Below are positions 26,701 through 41,600 of a stretch of DNA of 64,000 nucleotides, piece by piece. The DNA is from Ahaetulla prasina. Its lineage: Eukaryota; Chordata; Lepidosauria; Squamata; Colubridae. The stretch spans positions 179,379,459-179,443,458 of the forward strand of contig NC_080539.1 of NCBI RefSeq assembly GCF_028640845.1. The letters run 5' to 3'. The position numbers were made by a program, and so were the translations under genes. Position 1 is the first letter of the stretch, and each line of letters opens with the position of its first letter. The notes beneath the pieces were generated by a model that was not told where the DNA came from, did not search any database, and was given only the letters and a program-made list of their open reading frames with translations.

Positions 26701-29039
26701 TGCTGCAGTGATGGGGAAGAAGTAGTTCAGGGAGCCATCTCTTCTCTTTCTCCCATCTCCTCTCAGTTGCTACAGTCTAGAGAAGGCTTGGTGCCTGAGC
26801 ACTTTCACCAATAGAGAGTTCCTTTGGGACTCAAAGGGTTTATGCCCTAGGAATGTTCAAAGAATAGCACCCTATCATTGGCTCCTCCCATCCATTTCCT
26901 GGTTCATGCTATATACGTTTGCCATGTGGTTTATCCTGATCCTCATGGTGAAGGCGATACCTGCTGTAGTCCTATGTATTATAGCTCAGCTACTGAGTGG
27001 GTTATGGAGAGTACAGAGGAACTGTCTTGTCCTAGGAATTGGGGGACAAGATGAGGGAAGTTCTCAGCAATGCAAATGAAAAGATTCTCCTCCTTCTTCT
27101 GGGACTGGTTCAGTGGTGGATTGCTACCATTTCGCACTAGATCGAGTGAACTGGTAGCGGCAGCAGCAGGAGGCTCTGCCCACCCACCAGAAGTGCCACG
27201 TGTGTAAGCGCACACAAGCATGCACACATGAGCAAACCAGTAGTGACAAGATTTGGAACCCACCCCTGGACTAGTTCCAGACAACGTTGGTGGAAGGAAA
27301 AGGTATCTCTGTACCCTCTTTTTTAGCATCTACATAAAGTTCTTGGGAAAGGACATCTGATGGTGGAGTGACTTTGCTGATGATACTTGGTTTTATATCT
27401 CCACCCCAGGCCATCTGAGTGATGTTGTAGATATCCTGTCCCAATGCCTAGAGTCTGTGTAGGCCTGGATGGGATGCAACAGGCTTCAGCTCAATTCAAG
27501 CAAGACTGAGTAGCTTTGGATGTCTGAACATGTTGATGCCTGGGACTTCCACATTTGCTTCTGGATGGGTGGTGCTACTTCAGAACAGACCAATCCAGAG
27601 TTCATGGATTTGTAAATCCAGCTTGAAGAGCAACCATGGTTCAGAGGGCCTTTGCATTCTTCTGAATAAACAAATCCATTTGTTTATTCATTGATTTATT
27701 AAATTTGTAGGGTTGCCCATCCGATTGAATTGACCCTGGAGTGGGGGGACACTGCTCACAGTCACTGATGCCCTTCTGAACTCTCATCTGGACTCCTGCA
27801 ATGCATTCAACATGGAACTTCCCTTGAAGAACATTTGGAAATTTCAACTGGTATAGAGGGTAGTTGATTATTTGGTGCATATAATGCCACTACTTTATGA
27901 GTTGTGTTGGTTGCCAGTGTGCTTTCAGGTTCTATTAAAGATTCTAGTTGGCGCCTTTAGAACCCTGCATGCCTTGAAGCCTTGTTACTCATGGGACCAT
28001 CTCTTCCCAGTTGTTTCTACTCAACTATTCTGGTCTAGCAAGATTGGCAAATTATACTATGAGCTAAGAAATGCAGTGCAGCAAGGCCCAGAATATAAGC
28101 CTTTTCTATCCCAGTGCCCACTCTTATGATTCCTCCAGAGATCAGATTGATGCAGCCCTGCTGGCCTTTCATAAGGCCTAAAGACCTGCTTCTGTAGTTT
28201 GGGCCAAGTTCCAGATGCATGAAGGATCAGTCTTCTGGCTATGTGGTGATGATTTGTTTTCTCAGCTGCTATATAATCTAATTTTTGTGTATATATATGT
28301 TTGTGTTATTTTTTTAATTCTGTTCTGCCACCCAGACTCATTGTTGAGATGGGGAGCTATATAAATTGATTGAATAAATAAATGACAGCTAAATTAGAAA
28401 TAAATCAGCTCAACACAGTTGAACATAGAAAATAGCATGAGAATACAGAGGTTCAGAACACGTTTTGGAGTAGTATAAAGTCCTCAGTGGAAGTTCAATT
28501 AGTTTGTATGCTTGTCCATAACTGCATAAGAGAGAATTTGGAGCTTCCAAATAAGAGTTGAAATTTCATTACAGTCATGGACTAATTAAAATAGTACTGA
28601 AGGAAATGCTGAAGGAAATATGTGACAACATGCTGAAATTGACAACTTCACATACTCAATTCTCACAATGTTTGTATCTTGACATTAGTACTGTCTGTAT
28701 TCTAGTACTGTGCCCTTGTGGAATAATATACAATATAATATGAAGGGAACTCTATGCAGCCTTGTCTGTTCCAATTACACTTAATTAAACATATCCTAAA
28801 TTCTTTTCTGAAGTTACTGATCAGTGAGTTATATCAGCCAATTTTATTTATAATGAGGCATTTATTAGCTGTGCCATTATACCCTTTCTTATTATTTCTA
28901 ATTACAGCAGCATGTACAACAATGAATAGAAACACATAGAAAGACAAATAAACAATTGAAATAAACCTACACACAACTAATTTTATATTATCATAAGGAA
29001 AAGTAATAATTCCAAAAGGGTAAATAAAACATAGACTCA

Positions 29040-29083
<44 letters not shown>

Positions 29084-32000
29084 TAAACATACACACATGA
29101 TTTTATAGTCATCAAATCACCACAAATGAGTCTTAATTTTTATAGCCTTGCAATATAATTGAAGGTGTTATTTACCCAAGGAGGAAGCCTGCATTCCATT
29201 TTCACTGCATTGCTGGCATTGAAATTGATGGGACAAGGTTGAGAACCAAAGAGTACTGTGTTTATCCCATCTAAGCCTGAACCTGATAGAATCACTGTAA
29301 GGCCTCCTAAAAATGTACAAGGCAGGATTGAATGAAATAATTTAAAAAATATAGTATACATACACATAATTGTCATCATCTTCATTTAACAACCCCATAA
29401 TCCCTTGCTGGGTGGAGTCTGGGCAACTGACTGGAGATAGCAGAGAGTTTAAATGGCCAGATGCCCTTCCTGACGCCCATGTGAAGCTTTGTTCAACATA
29501 TAAATTCTCAGTGTGCCCAGAGAGAGAAATATCTGCCTCTACCTAGGATCAAATTCATAGCCTCCTGATTGTGAGATGAGAGCTTCACCTCTAGGCCACC
29601 AAAGCACTCCAAATACACACACATATAATCCACAGCTATAAAAGGAACACATTCTAGAGAATAAATACAATTACAAAAACAAGAGATTTATCTTGTTTTA
29701 CTTCCACAGTCATATATGACTCAGAACTACAAATGTGTTTTCGTAGAAAGAATAACAAACAAAAAGAATCCTAGCATTTCAATGCATTTGCTCATCTTTC
29801 AACTCACTCTGCCACTGGCACAGATTTAGAGATACACACACAATGCCTTTGAATGGCATTTTTATATATATATAAATGTGCTTATCAAAAGTAAGTATGA
29901 TTCAGACACACCTATCTCCGAAGCTGTTGAAGGTTCAACAGAAGTCAATCTAGGTGTAATCTTCAGGAAGATGCTACTTTCTCCACTGGCATTGACTGCA
30001 AATCCCAAAGGTCTTACCAATAATGTCACCTTATACAATCCAACCGGTAATACATTCATCTGACAAAGGACATTAGTGTGGTTTGAACTTAGAATTTCGC
30101 AAGTTAGGTTGTTTGCTTCTATGAGCAATGATTGATGGTCTGCAGTGAAGCCAGATCCTATAATGTGAACTATTATGTGTTCAGTATCTGAAAATTTTTA
30201 AAAAATAACATTAATTTATTACACATTACTTCGAGTTATACCAATATAAGACATATAACGCCATCATCCTGCTAAACAAATAATTCCCTCAACACAGTCA
30301 AACTATTCACTAAGTCTACATTACTATTAATTTTCTCATCGTTCCTATCACCCATCTCTTCCCACTTATGACTGTATGACTGTAACTTTGTTGCTTGTAT
30401 CCTTACAATTTATATTGATTGTTTCCTAGTATGATTTGATTGCTTAATTGTACCCTATGACTATTATTAAGTGTTGCACCGTATGATTCTTGACGAATGC
30501 AACTTTTATTTTTATGGACACTAAGAGCATATACACCAAAGACAAATTCCTTGTGTGTCCAATCATACACATTAAAATCAACATAAAATACAGTAACAAT
30601 AGCACTTAAATTTAAATACAGTCCCATAGTGCTTTACAGCACTCTCTCTCTCTGGGTGATTTACAATGTCAGTCCTCAACAAGCTGGGTCCTGACTTGCG
30701 GCTGATGTCACGGCGATATTGGACGTGAGGAGTGGGTCTCCACGCTCCCATGCTGAGTTCTCCACTTTAGAAGGCTCCAAAAGGAGCTAAAACCACCCTG
30801 GAGGGGTGGTGAAGAAAAGAGGGGTGCCCTGCAGGTTGTGGAAAGTTGCAACCTCTCCCGCTTGTTGCAGGGTTTTTTTTCCCCTCTCCTTCATAATGAG
30901 GAGAAGAGGCAGCCAAAAATGGCTGCCGTGAAGCTGGGACAGCCAAGGCAACAAAGAAAGTGCAGGAGCTGTGTAAATGAACAGTGAATGGAACTGGGTG
31001 AAATGATTCCTTTTTTACTCAAAATCTAACCTTAAAAAGAAAAGAGGGAAAAAAATATGAAGCAGTCTCTTAACTATTTATTAAAGCAGCAAATAATCAC
31101 ATAGAGAAAAACTACAGACCTGAAAGAAAAGAACTAAGAGAAGAAAAGTTAAAAATTTCAAAACACAGAAAATTGGATGGCTAAATTGGGTAGGCCATTT
31201 TTTGGAAAGGCATTTCATAATGCTGGATTTATCTACTTTAATAATTGACTTTGCTCTTATAAATTGAAGTTAAATTGGACTTAATAGCTTTTAGAACTGA
31301 GACAATGCTGAAACCTAAATTGAGAGCACCATCTACTGATGAAAGAAAATATACCATAGTCCTTGGGGAAATTTTGATTAGAAAAGTAAACATTTATTTG
31401 GAGAACTATGGTGATATTTAGTGTTCTATACTTATCTACCTTACGACTATGGGAGGTTCAATGGTGAGAACAAGGAAGATACCCAAGTAAAGCAATTTTT
31501 GAATGCTATTAAACTTATAGAGGGAACATAAGGAGATATTTGGAGAGTTTCCTGGACTACCTGAACGTCTGATTGAATAACAATTGAATAATTGAATTGA
31601 ATTGGGATATAAAAGAACTGTGACTATAGTATTCTTCGAGGATCAACATTAGGCCTGAACATATGGTTGTTGAACTATTGAATAAAAGTGGACCTTATTA
31701 AAATTAGATGCTCTATATGGGGGAAATGAGTGTAAGTGCAAAAGAAATATTGTTAATGTTCAAAAACATTAAGGACTCTATGACAAAATATTTTAGGGAG
31801 ATAAACAATTTAATGCAAAGCATCAATGGGAAAATAGAAAATATTCTACAAGGGACAATTAATAAAGACCAAGATGCCCAGGAGAGGGAGGAGACAACAA
31901 AAAAAATGGAGGAAAAGACAGAACAGATAAATCAACATGCAAAACAAAAAGAGAAGATAGTAAAGACCATAATGATTAATGAAACAAATCAGGGGGAAAG

Positions 32001-35000
32001 TATCTTATGAGATTTAAAAATGGAATGGGAAGATGCCATTGAAAAAGAGATAGGGGTTTGGGCAGATACCCTGGAGGCTTGGCAGCATAAGAGGATAGAA
32101 ATGAGAAGAATACTTAGACTAAGCAGTAAAAATGCAGAGGTAGATAAAAACAAAGATCCAAGAAAGGAGTATGGGAGGTATGCCAAAAAACAAATAAGAA
32201 TTGAAATATTAAAATGAGCAAGAGATGATGGATAGAAAGGAAATGTTATTTTTGGGGTTTCCCCCCTTCTTTTTTTAATGTAATGGGACCTGATTAAAAG
32301 TTAGAATAGAAGTAGAAATAAAGATATACATATTATAAAAGTAATAAATAGATGGAAGATTAGAGGTTGAAAGATGGATTTAATATGTATGTGTAAATAA
32401 TATGGTGATTGTTGCTAGGATGGAGTGAGGAAATTAGATTTTAATACAATATGTATACTATACTAGAATTAGCAAGGATGGCCTGATTAAATAGAATAAA
32501 TTAACAAATTAAATGGAAAGATTAGAGGTTGAAAGATGTATTATTATGCATTCTTAAACAATGTTGTAATTATCATTAGAATGATACATTGAAATATTGA
32601 ATAATTAAATAATGAAGGTTTATATCTGAATACAAATAGGAGTATTAATACTAAGAATGTGCAAGCTTAATTAATGTAACAAATATTATTGATATTAGTA
32701 TTGTTACTTATATCAAAATGAATGATACCCAGATGCCACACTGTTCATGTATTGATGTTGATATATACATAAAAATAAAATAAAAAACATATTAAAAAAA
32801 ACAATTTGGGTCCTCATTTTACCAATCTTGGAAGGATGGAAGGCTGAGTTAACCTTGATCTGGTCTATGGGTAGAATTAGCCTCCAATACCGTACTTTAA
32901 CTACTGTGCCACTTAGGGTTCCTTGATATATAGTAATACCATCGTACACTTAAGAAGGTGCCACACAAAATTTTGCTAGTTGTCACATTTATTTATTTAT
33001 TATATTTATTTATTTATTTATAACTTTGGTGTCTTCGTTTCTAAGCAAATTGTTTGCCAAAAAATCATGAGCAATAATTTAACATCTGAATTTTGGGTGT
33101 TATCATAAAGTTACAGCCCCTGAAAGAGGCAATACAGAAAGCCATAGGCTAATATTTCTACAACACCTGTCCCATAGGGACAAGGCCTTTCACTGGGATG
33201 AGTGTTCTTATTTCTCTCTCAGGAAATTTCTCCCTCAGGAACTGCTGCTAAATATTAAAAGCATCCAATGGCAAACTGTCTGTAGTACGTCAGGGCAGTG
33301 AACTGTTTGAGATGTTATAATCAAATCATAGCCATTGGACTTGCAGAGATTCTAAGTTGACCTTCTTGTATATTTGTATTAATTTCAGTGTTTTAATGTC
33401 TTCCTTGGTTGGTCATAACCTTATTCCCAAAAAGCATCTTGGGAGAAAGGCTGCTTTGCAGGTCATTTCCTTGATCCAAAACAGTAACTGTATTTATTGT
33501 TACTTGCAGATCCAAGTGAAGTTTATCTGGCAAGATTATTAATGACCTAATATTCTGGTTCTGGTTTTTGGCATCTTTGGCATAGAACTAGTAACCATTA
33601 AGTTTCATAGCTGATTAAAAAGACTGCAAGCCACAAAAGCTATCATAGTAATAAATGTTCTAATATGTGAGATGTGACAAGATTCTATTGTTTTATTTGT
33701 AACAGATTAAGGTATTCTTTGCAAATGCCTAGAATCAGGCCAACATAGTTTAACTGCCCTCTTGTCTTTTCCTTTGTGTCTTAACAACTACTGATGTCTG
33801 TACAACCGGAACTAGTGGCAGGTCATTTGATGGCTGAGCCCAAGTCCCTGTAATCATCTTTTCAGGAAAGCTTTTTCACTTCCTTGCTTCCAGCTCCTTC
33901 AGTTTGGTAAAGACCTTCATTTTTAAGAGGGCCTTACTTGATGAACCTGCTGTGGTTCTTATCAAACTTTGCTAATTTAAAGATTTGTATTGCCCCTGAA
34001 ACATTATTCTCCTGTGTTATTGTTTTATATTTTACATTGTTTTACATTGCTGAATTTTATATTATACATTTTCATATTCCTACCTTCACTGAGTCATCAT
34101 TTGCTTAGAATTATGATGGACAGGCAAGATCCAAAAGTATCCCAAGAGTTGTCTATGGAGATTCTCAGTCATCCAGGTCATGGTTGTCCCAAAGGTGCTT
34201 TTTCAAGAGGCAACATAGGAGAACAAACACATCAGGACTAGACTCAGCAGTCCATCTACATTTAAAAGACACAGGCCACTCTTTTGAAGACAACAAAGTC
34301 CATATTTTAGACAGAGAGGATTGCTGGTTTGAAAGAGGGGTTAAAGAGGTCATCTATGTCAGAATTGAACAGATGAAGCCCTCTCTCAACAGAATGGGAG
34401 GGATACGATATCTTCTATCTCCAATCTACAACACAGTCTTTTCAACAGTTCCAAGAAGGCTCCACAACAATTTGCACCACTAAGGTGACCCTGATGACGC
34501 AGATAAACCTCCAGGTAACCTTAACAACCTGCTAAAAGAATGCAAATGACCAGCTGTCTGCAAGGACCATAAATCTTCCATTCCCCACCATCCAGTCATT
34601 GTTGAAGAAGCTTCTTGGATGAGAAGTGAAACGTCTTCAAAGAAAAAACAGAAAGTTCTGTTGCCTCTTGAAAAAGCACCTTTAGGATTCCCAAGAGTTG
34701 GGAGAATTTGTTGAGCCCCAAGAAAAAGCTTTTGGTTCCCATTCATTAAGGTAATCTTCAGTCATGCTTCTCAGCCAGTGACTTGGCCAGTGACTGGATA
34801 CATTAATTTCCTAAAGACCAGCACGGTTCAGATTTTATCATTCATCATTAGTTCCATGAAAAAGTTAAAGATCTTTTGTGCTACTTCTTCACTTTTCCTC
34901 TGAAACCAGGAAAAATCCTATAAACCTTCATGATAATAATAGTATATCCATTTGAAGAAGCATTACCTGTTGAATAGTCAATGCTACTGACTAAAGGAGT

Positions 35001-37851
35001 CATTTCCCTGAGATACTGAAAAGTGCATGAGCCAGAACAATTTGCTGGAATGTCATTCACTGTAACTACAACCTGGATTGACAGAAAATAGTATTAATGA
35101 AATAATGAATAAAACAACTGAGACCCACTGAACAGTTCAGAATATTAAGAATAATCAAAACCCAAACAACGACAATATTCATTGATTTTAAAACTTGTAA
35201 TACAAGTAAACAGTTTTGACTGTGAACAGTGGTGGGTTTCAATTTTTTTTACTACCGGTTCTGTGGGTATGGCTTGGTGGGTGTGGCAGGGGAAAGATAC
35301 TGTAAAATCTCCATTCCCACCCTACTCTAGGGGAAGGATACTGCAAAATCCCCATTTCCTCCTGATCAGCTGGGATTTGGGAGGCAGAGAATAGATGGGG
35401 GTGGGGCCAGTCAGAATTTTTACTACCGGTTCTCCGAACTACTCAAAATTTCCCTACTGGTTCTCCAGAACTGGTCAGAACCTGCTGAAACCCACCTCTG
35501 ACTGTGAACTAAAAATTAATATTTTAATGAAGAAAGAAAGTTCAACATAGAAAAACAACCACAAGCAAAATCTAGTACAGAATTCCAAACTGATGTAGGA
35601 AAGGAAGATTTTGACAAGATTAGGAGGTGGCCAGTCTGAAATGAATGAGCCAGTCAAATGTTTTCAAGGGCCTTCTGAGTCTTCTGAATATGTCACAAGC
35701 CCATCGGCCTTCTTTCAATTTAGCAGCCCTCACAGGCTTGTTTTAACTTGTAAACATTTCAAACCAGGGCTTGCATTAAACAGGTTCTAGGATTGTAGCC
35801 GTTTCTGTTACAAGCTTTATTATATGCAAACTCACCTAGATTGGGACTAGACTATAAAGGGAAGAAGAGTATAATTCACAGAAGTTTCCCCTCACCTGAT
35901 AGACCCTTGAGTAAACAGAAGACAGGAGGCAATCTGGGTCAAATCTATAACATTTGGGCTAAAGATCAAGTCTTTCATGTCCACTTTTTTCCTCTTTTTT
36001 CCTCTTTTTGTGTGTGTTGGGGATTAGCAACCTTTATCTTACCTCTAGAGAGTTAGAAAAATCTAACTTGAACTGGAATGAAGAGAAACTAATTTTGGCT
36101 AGCCTCTTAGTAGATACACCAATATTCTTTTAAGATTTCATTAGCACCCAACACTACCATGTTTCAATAAGCCATGTAAATAATCAGGTAATTTCCTTTC
36201 CAATAGAGCAGGGCTGTCAAAATCCTGGGCCATGGGCTGGATGCATCACACGCTGGCCACACCCAAGCCTGGTTTAGCAAAGGGGAAAGAAGTCCCAATA
36301 TGTCACGTGACACCACCGTGACAGTGTGAGTTTGAAACCCCTGCAATAGAGGGCCAAATGGTTTCTGTTAATTACCACCAACAATTTAAGGACATACATA
36401 GCCCTTTCTTGACCTAACTAGTTTCTCCAAGTTTAGGTGAGATTTTGTTGACTTTCTCTCAAAATTAATTAACTTTGAAATTCAATTGGATCCAAAAGAA
36501 AAGAATCCAGATGGAGAAAACATAAAATTCAAATACTGAGGTAAACTAACCACAGCATTGCTATAATAACTATTTTTAAAATAGACGGATCACAAATTAC
36601 CTCAGTGTCAGTAAAAAGAAAATGAAAATGTTTGATCTATTCAGTTATGCCAATAAACAGGTCTTGCCTATGACTTTCTAAATCAATCTTTCGCCTCATT
36701 GGAGCGCTTTCCAGCAGATGGCAATTGCTCAGATTTCTGGCATTTGACTTCACATCATCTGAAGAGGACCCAGTTGAGATAGTGTTCTACAGATAAATAA
36801 CCACTGGAGAGTAGCATAATAATCAAACTTTTATTTAAATAGATGTACTCTCATTGTTTAGTATCTATTTTGTTCCTGCTTGTAATTCACATGGATTACT
36901 TCAGGAGGAATAAAAAGATAAAAATGTAAACATCATTATCTTCCTCACGCATTTGGGACTTGTGGGAATTTGTAATTGACGAACGTGGGAATCTGTCATT
37001 TGCTGTCTCTTTTTCTTCATTCCATTCAAGTGACTGGAGTGAAATGAAGATCCTTTCCTTTCATCCCATATTCTTATAATGAAACAGGCAGGAAAAGTTT
37101 TTTTAATCCTTCCTACATACATATAAATATAAATTGATTTCAAGAAGACATTTCAATTTCATACCTGTGTAAAATTATTGGGGGTAGCAAGCATATCTCC
37201 AAATATGGGATCAATGAAAATTCCACCATCAAATACTACATAGCTTATTATTGCTGGATTAAGACCAGTGAGGTTTTCATCAGAGACCTTGGAAGAAAGA
37301 AGTAAATAAAATTCCTTCATATTTTCTTATTTCAGTAACATGAGAGTGTTTATAATTTCTTAGAATGTTTATTTTTAATGTTTTAATGTTTATAATTTCT
37401 TTTCATACAAGAATCTCCTGATGTCTGATTCTGGCTATTTGTCATTGCAGACTAAATTACTAATAATTAATTTAGTGGTATAAGCACATGGCACCTATGT
37501 GTTAATTCCTTACCTTTTCATTGGATATTGTATCTGGGAGATTTTTTTTTATTCTTTCACAATAAATTCAATCACTTCTCCCCCAAACGCCAAAATACCA
37601 GGAAAGTATATAAAAAATACCAGGAAAGAAGAGTAGTGCATAGTAAATAATTTTTCCTTTTAAATTTCCTCTCCTATCACAGGACAAACCATGTCCCTCA
37701 TTGTTGCCAAGATACTATGGTCATATTCATGAAGATGCCAGGTGTCAAATTGAACTAGAGGCAGTCTTTAATTTGATTTTCCAAGCCTACCTACTTTGTG
37801 ATTCCTCACAACTATCTCCAAATCTAGCTACATAGTTGTTGTCTTCTCCTT

Positions 37852-37939
<88 letters not shown>

Positions 37940-38636
37940 TTCTGAGGTTTTCGCGGGTGTTTGTATGTAGATCTTTGGTTATTCGGGTTTTCTCCCGCGT
38001 AAAATTGGAAGTGTCTTGGCGACGTTTCGACGAAGTCTCATTCATCATCTTCAGGCTTCAGCTTCGTGCTTCTGGGAGCAATGTGTGACTGCAGCTGTTT
38101 CTTCCTTTTTAACTGCTAGTGGGGGTTTGAACTGATTGGGTGGGAGCTTGGCTGTGCTCTGATTGGATGGGGGTTTTTTGGTGCTCTGATTGGATGGGAG
38201 TTTGTCCTCTTTGGGTGGGGGCTTGGTTGTGCTCAGATTAGTCTGAGCTGCAGGGGGATTTGAGCTGGTGAGCTTCACAGCTGTTGTCCGGCTTCGTGTT
38301 CGCCGTCGTGCCACATCTTCACAGTGGGTGTCAGTCTGCTGCATGTATGGATTGGAGGGGTTTGAAATGGCCAATGTTGCAGCTGCGGTCTGGCTTCTGG
38401 TCCTTAATCGTGCTTCATGATCAGTGTGGGTTTGGGTCTGCTTTCTGGGTGGATGTGTGGTGGTGACGTCCTGTGTGGACCTCGTGAGTGTGGGTCTGGT
38501 GTCATTCCTCGTGTTAGGAATGTCACACATTGCTCCCAGAAGCACGAAGCTGAAGCCTGAAGATGACGAATGAGACTTCGTCGAAACGTCGCCAAGACAC
38601 TTCCAATTTTACGCGGGAGAAAACCCGAATAACCAA

Positions 38637-38689
<53 letters not shown>

Positions 38690-41600
38690 GATATAGTGGT
38701 AATTCCACAACTGCTACTATCTTTAGTACTTAATTTAAAAACAATACTTTACCAGACAAAATCAAAGGTGACCTCATATCAAATTCAGTTCTTAGTGACT
38801 TCATAGACACAAACATGCAGTAGTATGGCTATGTTTGCCATTGAGATTTTGATATCCCAGCCTAGTTTATAGATCTAGAATGCCATGGGAGTCTCCTATC
38901 CAAGTACTACCCAGACTTGACCCTTAGTTTCTGACATTAGATGCTGCCACCTGCTGAGACAATGTTGTAGAATTTACTGTATATACAGTAAATTTATTTA
39001 ACATCTCTTATGCCATATCAATCTATTCCAATCAAGTGCCCTTCATTTACACTGGCACTGCAATTACCAGAATTCCCAGGTTTGGGAGCTACTATGTTGG
39101 GAGTGAGAGGCATCACTATACATCATTCCAAAATATAAAATGTTGCTAGTGTTAATAATGCAAACACTTAATTACTATCATATCTCATACATTAGAGTAT
39201 ATTGCACTATATATGGAAAACAATTATCTGCAACAAATACCCAAACAGATTCCATTACAGATGAAAATATCACAATTATATGTCCATAGGCTTCTTTTTG
39301 ACCTACTAGGTAGTTTTTCTTATGGTTAAATTCTGCAAGACTGAAGAAAAATTCATTGAAGATTAATATATCTTACAATGTGAATTTCCCCGTGACAAAA
39401 ACAATTCCTGGAGTTTTGTGAATACATTCATGAAAATTTACTTTTTGTAGAAGAGAGAATGGCTGAGCCAGGAGTCATCATCAAATGAGGAATAAGTCTG
39501 GAATTCTTATGTGGGCACAAGAAGGCAAAGTGCAACACACACACACACCGAATGTCCTGTTCAATCTTATCTAGTCTTATTCATGTCCAAACTGCCAATC
39601 TGAAAAGATTCCTGTATATAGACTTGAGCAACAAACTAGCTAATTGAATTCTTCTACATGTGAATCTGGTTGTTCATGCCTGAAATTTATTACTTGTTAT
39701 TAAAAAATCCTGATTGCTGTTCTTTACAAAAAGGAAGGAGGGAGGGAGGGAGAGAAGGAGGAAAGATGTGGACATATGCATTATCCAACCTATCTATTAA
39801 TAACAAGGCACAAAACCTGATGGAATTACTTAACTGAATATAACCTGATTTTTATTTTGTATATACATAACTGAATATAACCTGATTTTTACTTTGTATT
39901 TTATATTTTAATTGCTGTGAGCTTGGATACGGTATCTAGATGTAAAGTGGGCAACAATTTAGTATAATGGTTAAGGTTAAGGGTAAGACTAGATTTGGGA
40001 ATATAGTTCAATTCCACTTTTAGCCATATAAGCTCATTGGATGATTTGTAGATTCTTAGCTCTGGTTTTGTTTTGTTTTTTAAATGACAATGTTGTACCA
40101 TCACACAATATGCTATACTCCTTTTGAACATTGATGTGATGTCAAAATGCAGGTACAAGAGAAGCAGAAGTTCTATCATGACACTGTATCACTGCTTCCA
40201 CTAAACTAAATGGTTTGATACCAGCTCATCTGTGAATACCTCTGAGTCAGTTATATCTCAACCTATATAGATTGATCAATGTGAAGATAAGATGAAAGAG
40301 TTATAAGCATCACCATGAGCTCCTGAAAAAAAAGGTTGGATGTATATCTAATGAATAAATATCATAACAACAGATGGGGAAATGATCTTCAAAAAATTAG
40401 AGGACACATCAAATTTAGTACAGATACAGTATATCCATGTTTCAATATCATCATGTTTTTTCTTAAAAACTGGAACTCTGTTGGATGTAGTGCGGTGGTC
40501 TTTCAATTCATTTCCTTATATGCCTACCAAAAAGATGTTCCTATCAAGCAGAGAGGTCCGAGTTAAATAGTCTGGGAAAGAGTTGCATCAAATAACTGAA
40601 TGACTCAATAGGCTTTGGCTGTGGGATCAAAACTCAAAGTATGTTGGAGCTCATTGGGGAATTCCAGATAAAATTGAAAGGACTAAGAACAATGACAAAT
40701 AAACCAACCAGGGAAGCAAGAAAGAGTCAGGGCTAAACTGCATCTATGAGAAGAAATTGTGAATTAGCAAATGTTAACATAAAACATTCTGAATAAAATT
40801 GGTTAAACAACTGGTCTTACCCTGATGAAATTGGGCAAATCACCAATCATTGAAGTCCAGCTCAGTGTCCATATACTTTGATAAGAGTTGCGTGAAATCT
40901 TAGATACAAAAAAGTCACTGGCATTTATATACTGAGCTGTAAAATTATCACTGCAATTTTGCAGAAGGCTGTGGAGGTGATTGGCAGAGATGGACACTGG
41001 GTTACCTGGAAGAAAATGGAAAAATAATAAAATAAGTAAAGATGCAGATTAAAATCTGGTTTTAATCTCCAGACTGAAGAGTAATTCCTAATATGATGCA
41101 AATGATGTGACATTTGTACAGTATTTTGGGTTATTTGCACAAAGAAATGATGTATGTGATATGTGCTATCATCATGATCAATTCTAATTATCATGACCAA
41201 TTGTAAATTTCAAGGAGTAATCATGGCCCCTTACCACATGCATTGGCAAAATGTTAATGGCAAGCCTAGATTCAAAGTTTTGGTTTTGTCTGGCTTAACA
41301 TGCTGAATATAATTAAAACTAATCTAAACTAATCTAATACTGCAGACTCTATAGTTTGCTTTTCAAAAACAGCAGTAAATTCCTTAGCAAGGTTGTGATT
41401 CACTGTCAAATGTTGATAATAAGTTTTCTCAGGGCCTTGGCAGTAAGAAAAATTGAGTTTAGTGAATTTTCAGTTGGCCAATCTTACCTTAAATCATACC
41501 CACACTAGCTGGTTGCCCCATCAGAAGTATAGGCTAGGCCAGGGGTGAAATCTAAAAATTTTCCCTACCAGTTCTGTGGGCGTGGCTTAATTGGTGGGCA

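Larger units (their letters stand above)
37937..38640 (-). mobile_element. Penelope-like non-autonomous element with 119-bp inverted arms
   Basis: Arms at 37971-38089 and 38522-38640 are inverted copies, 118 of 119 bases identical by my reading. The centre carries a 164-codon minus-strand frame. Both flanks are (AT)n, suggesting insertion into an AT microsatellite. Arm sequence and hammerhead-like cores resemble Penelope-like terminal repeats; no reverse transcriptase or endonuclease is present. Confidence 0.7.
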
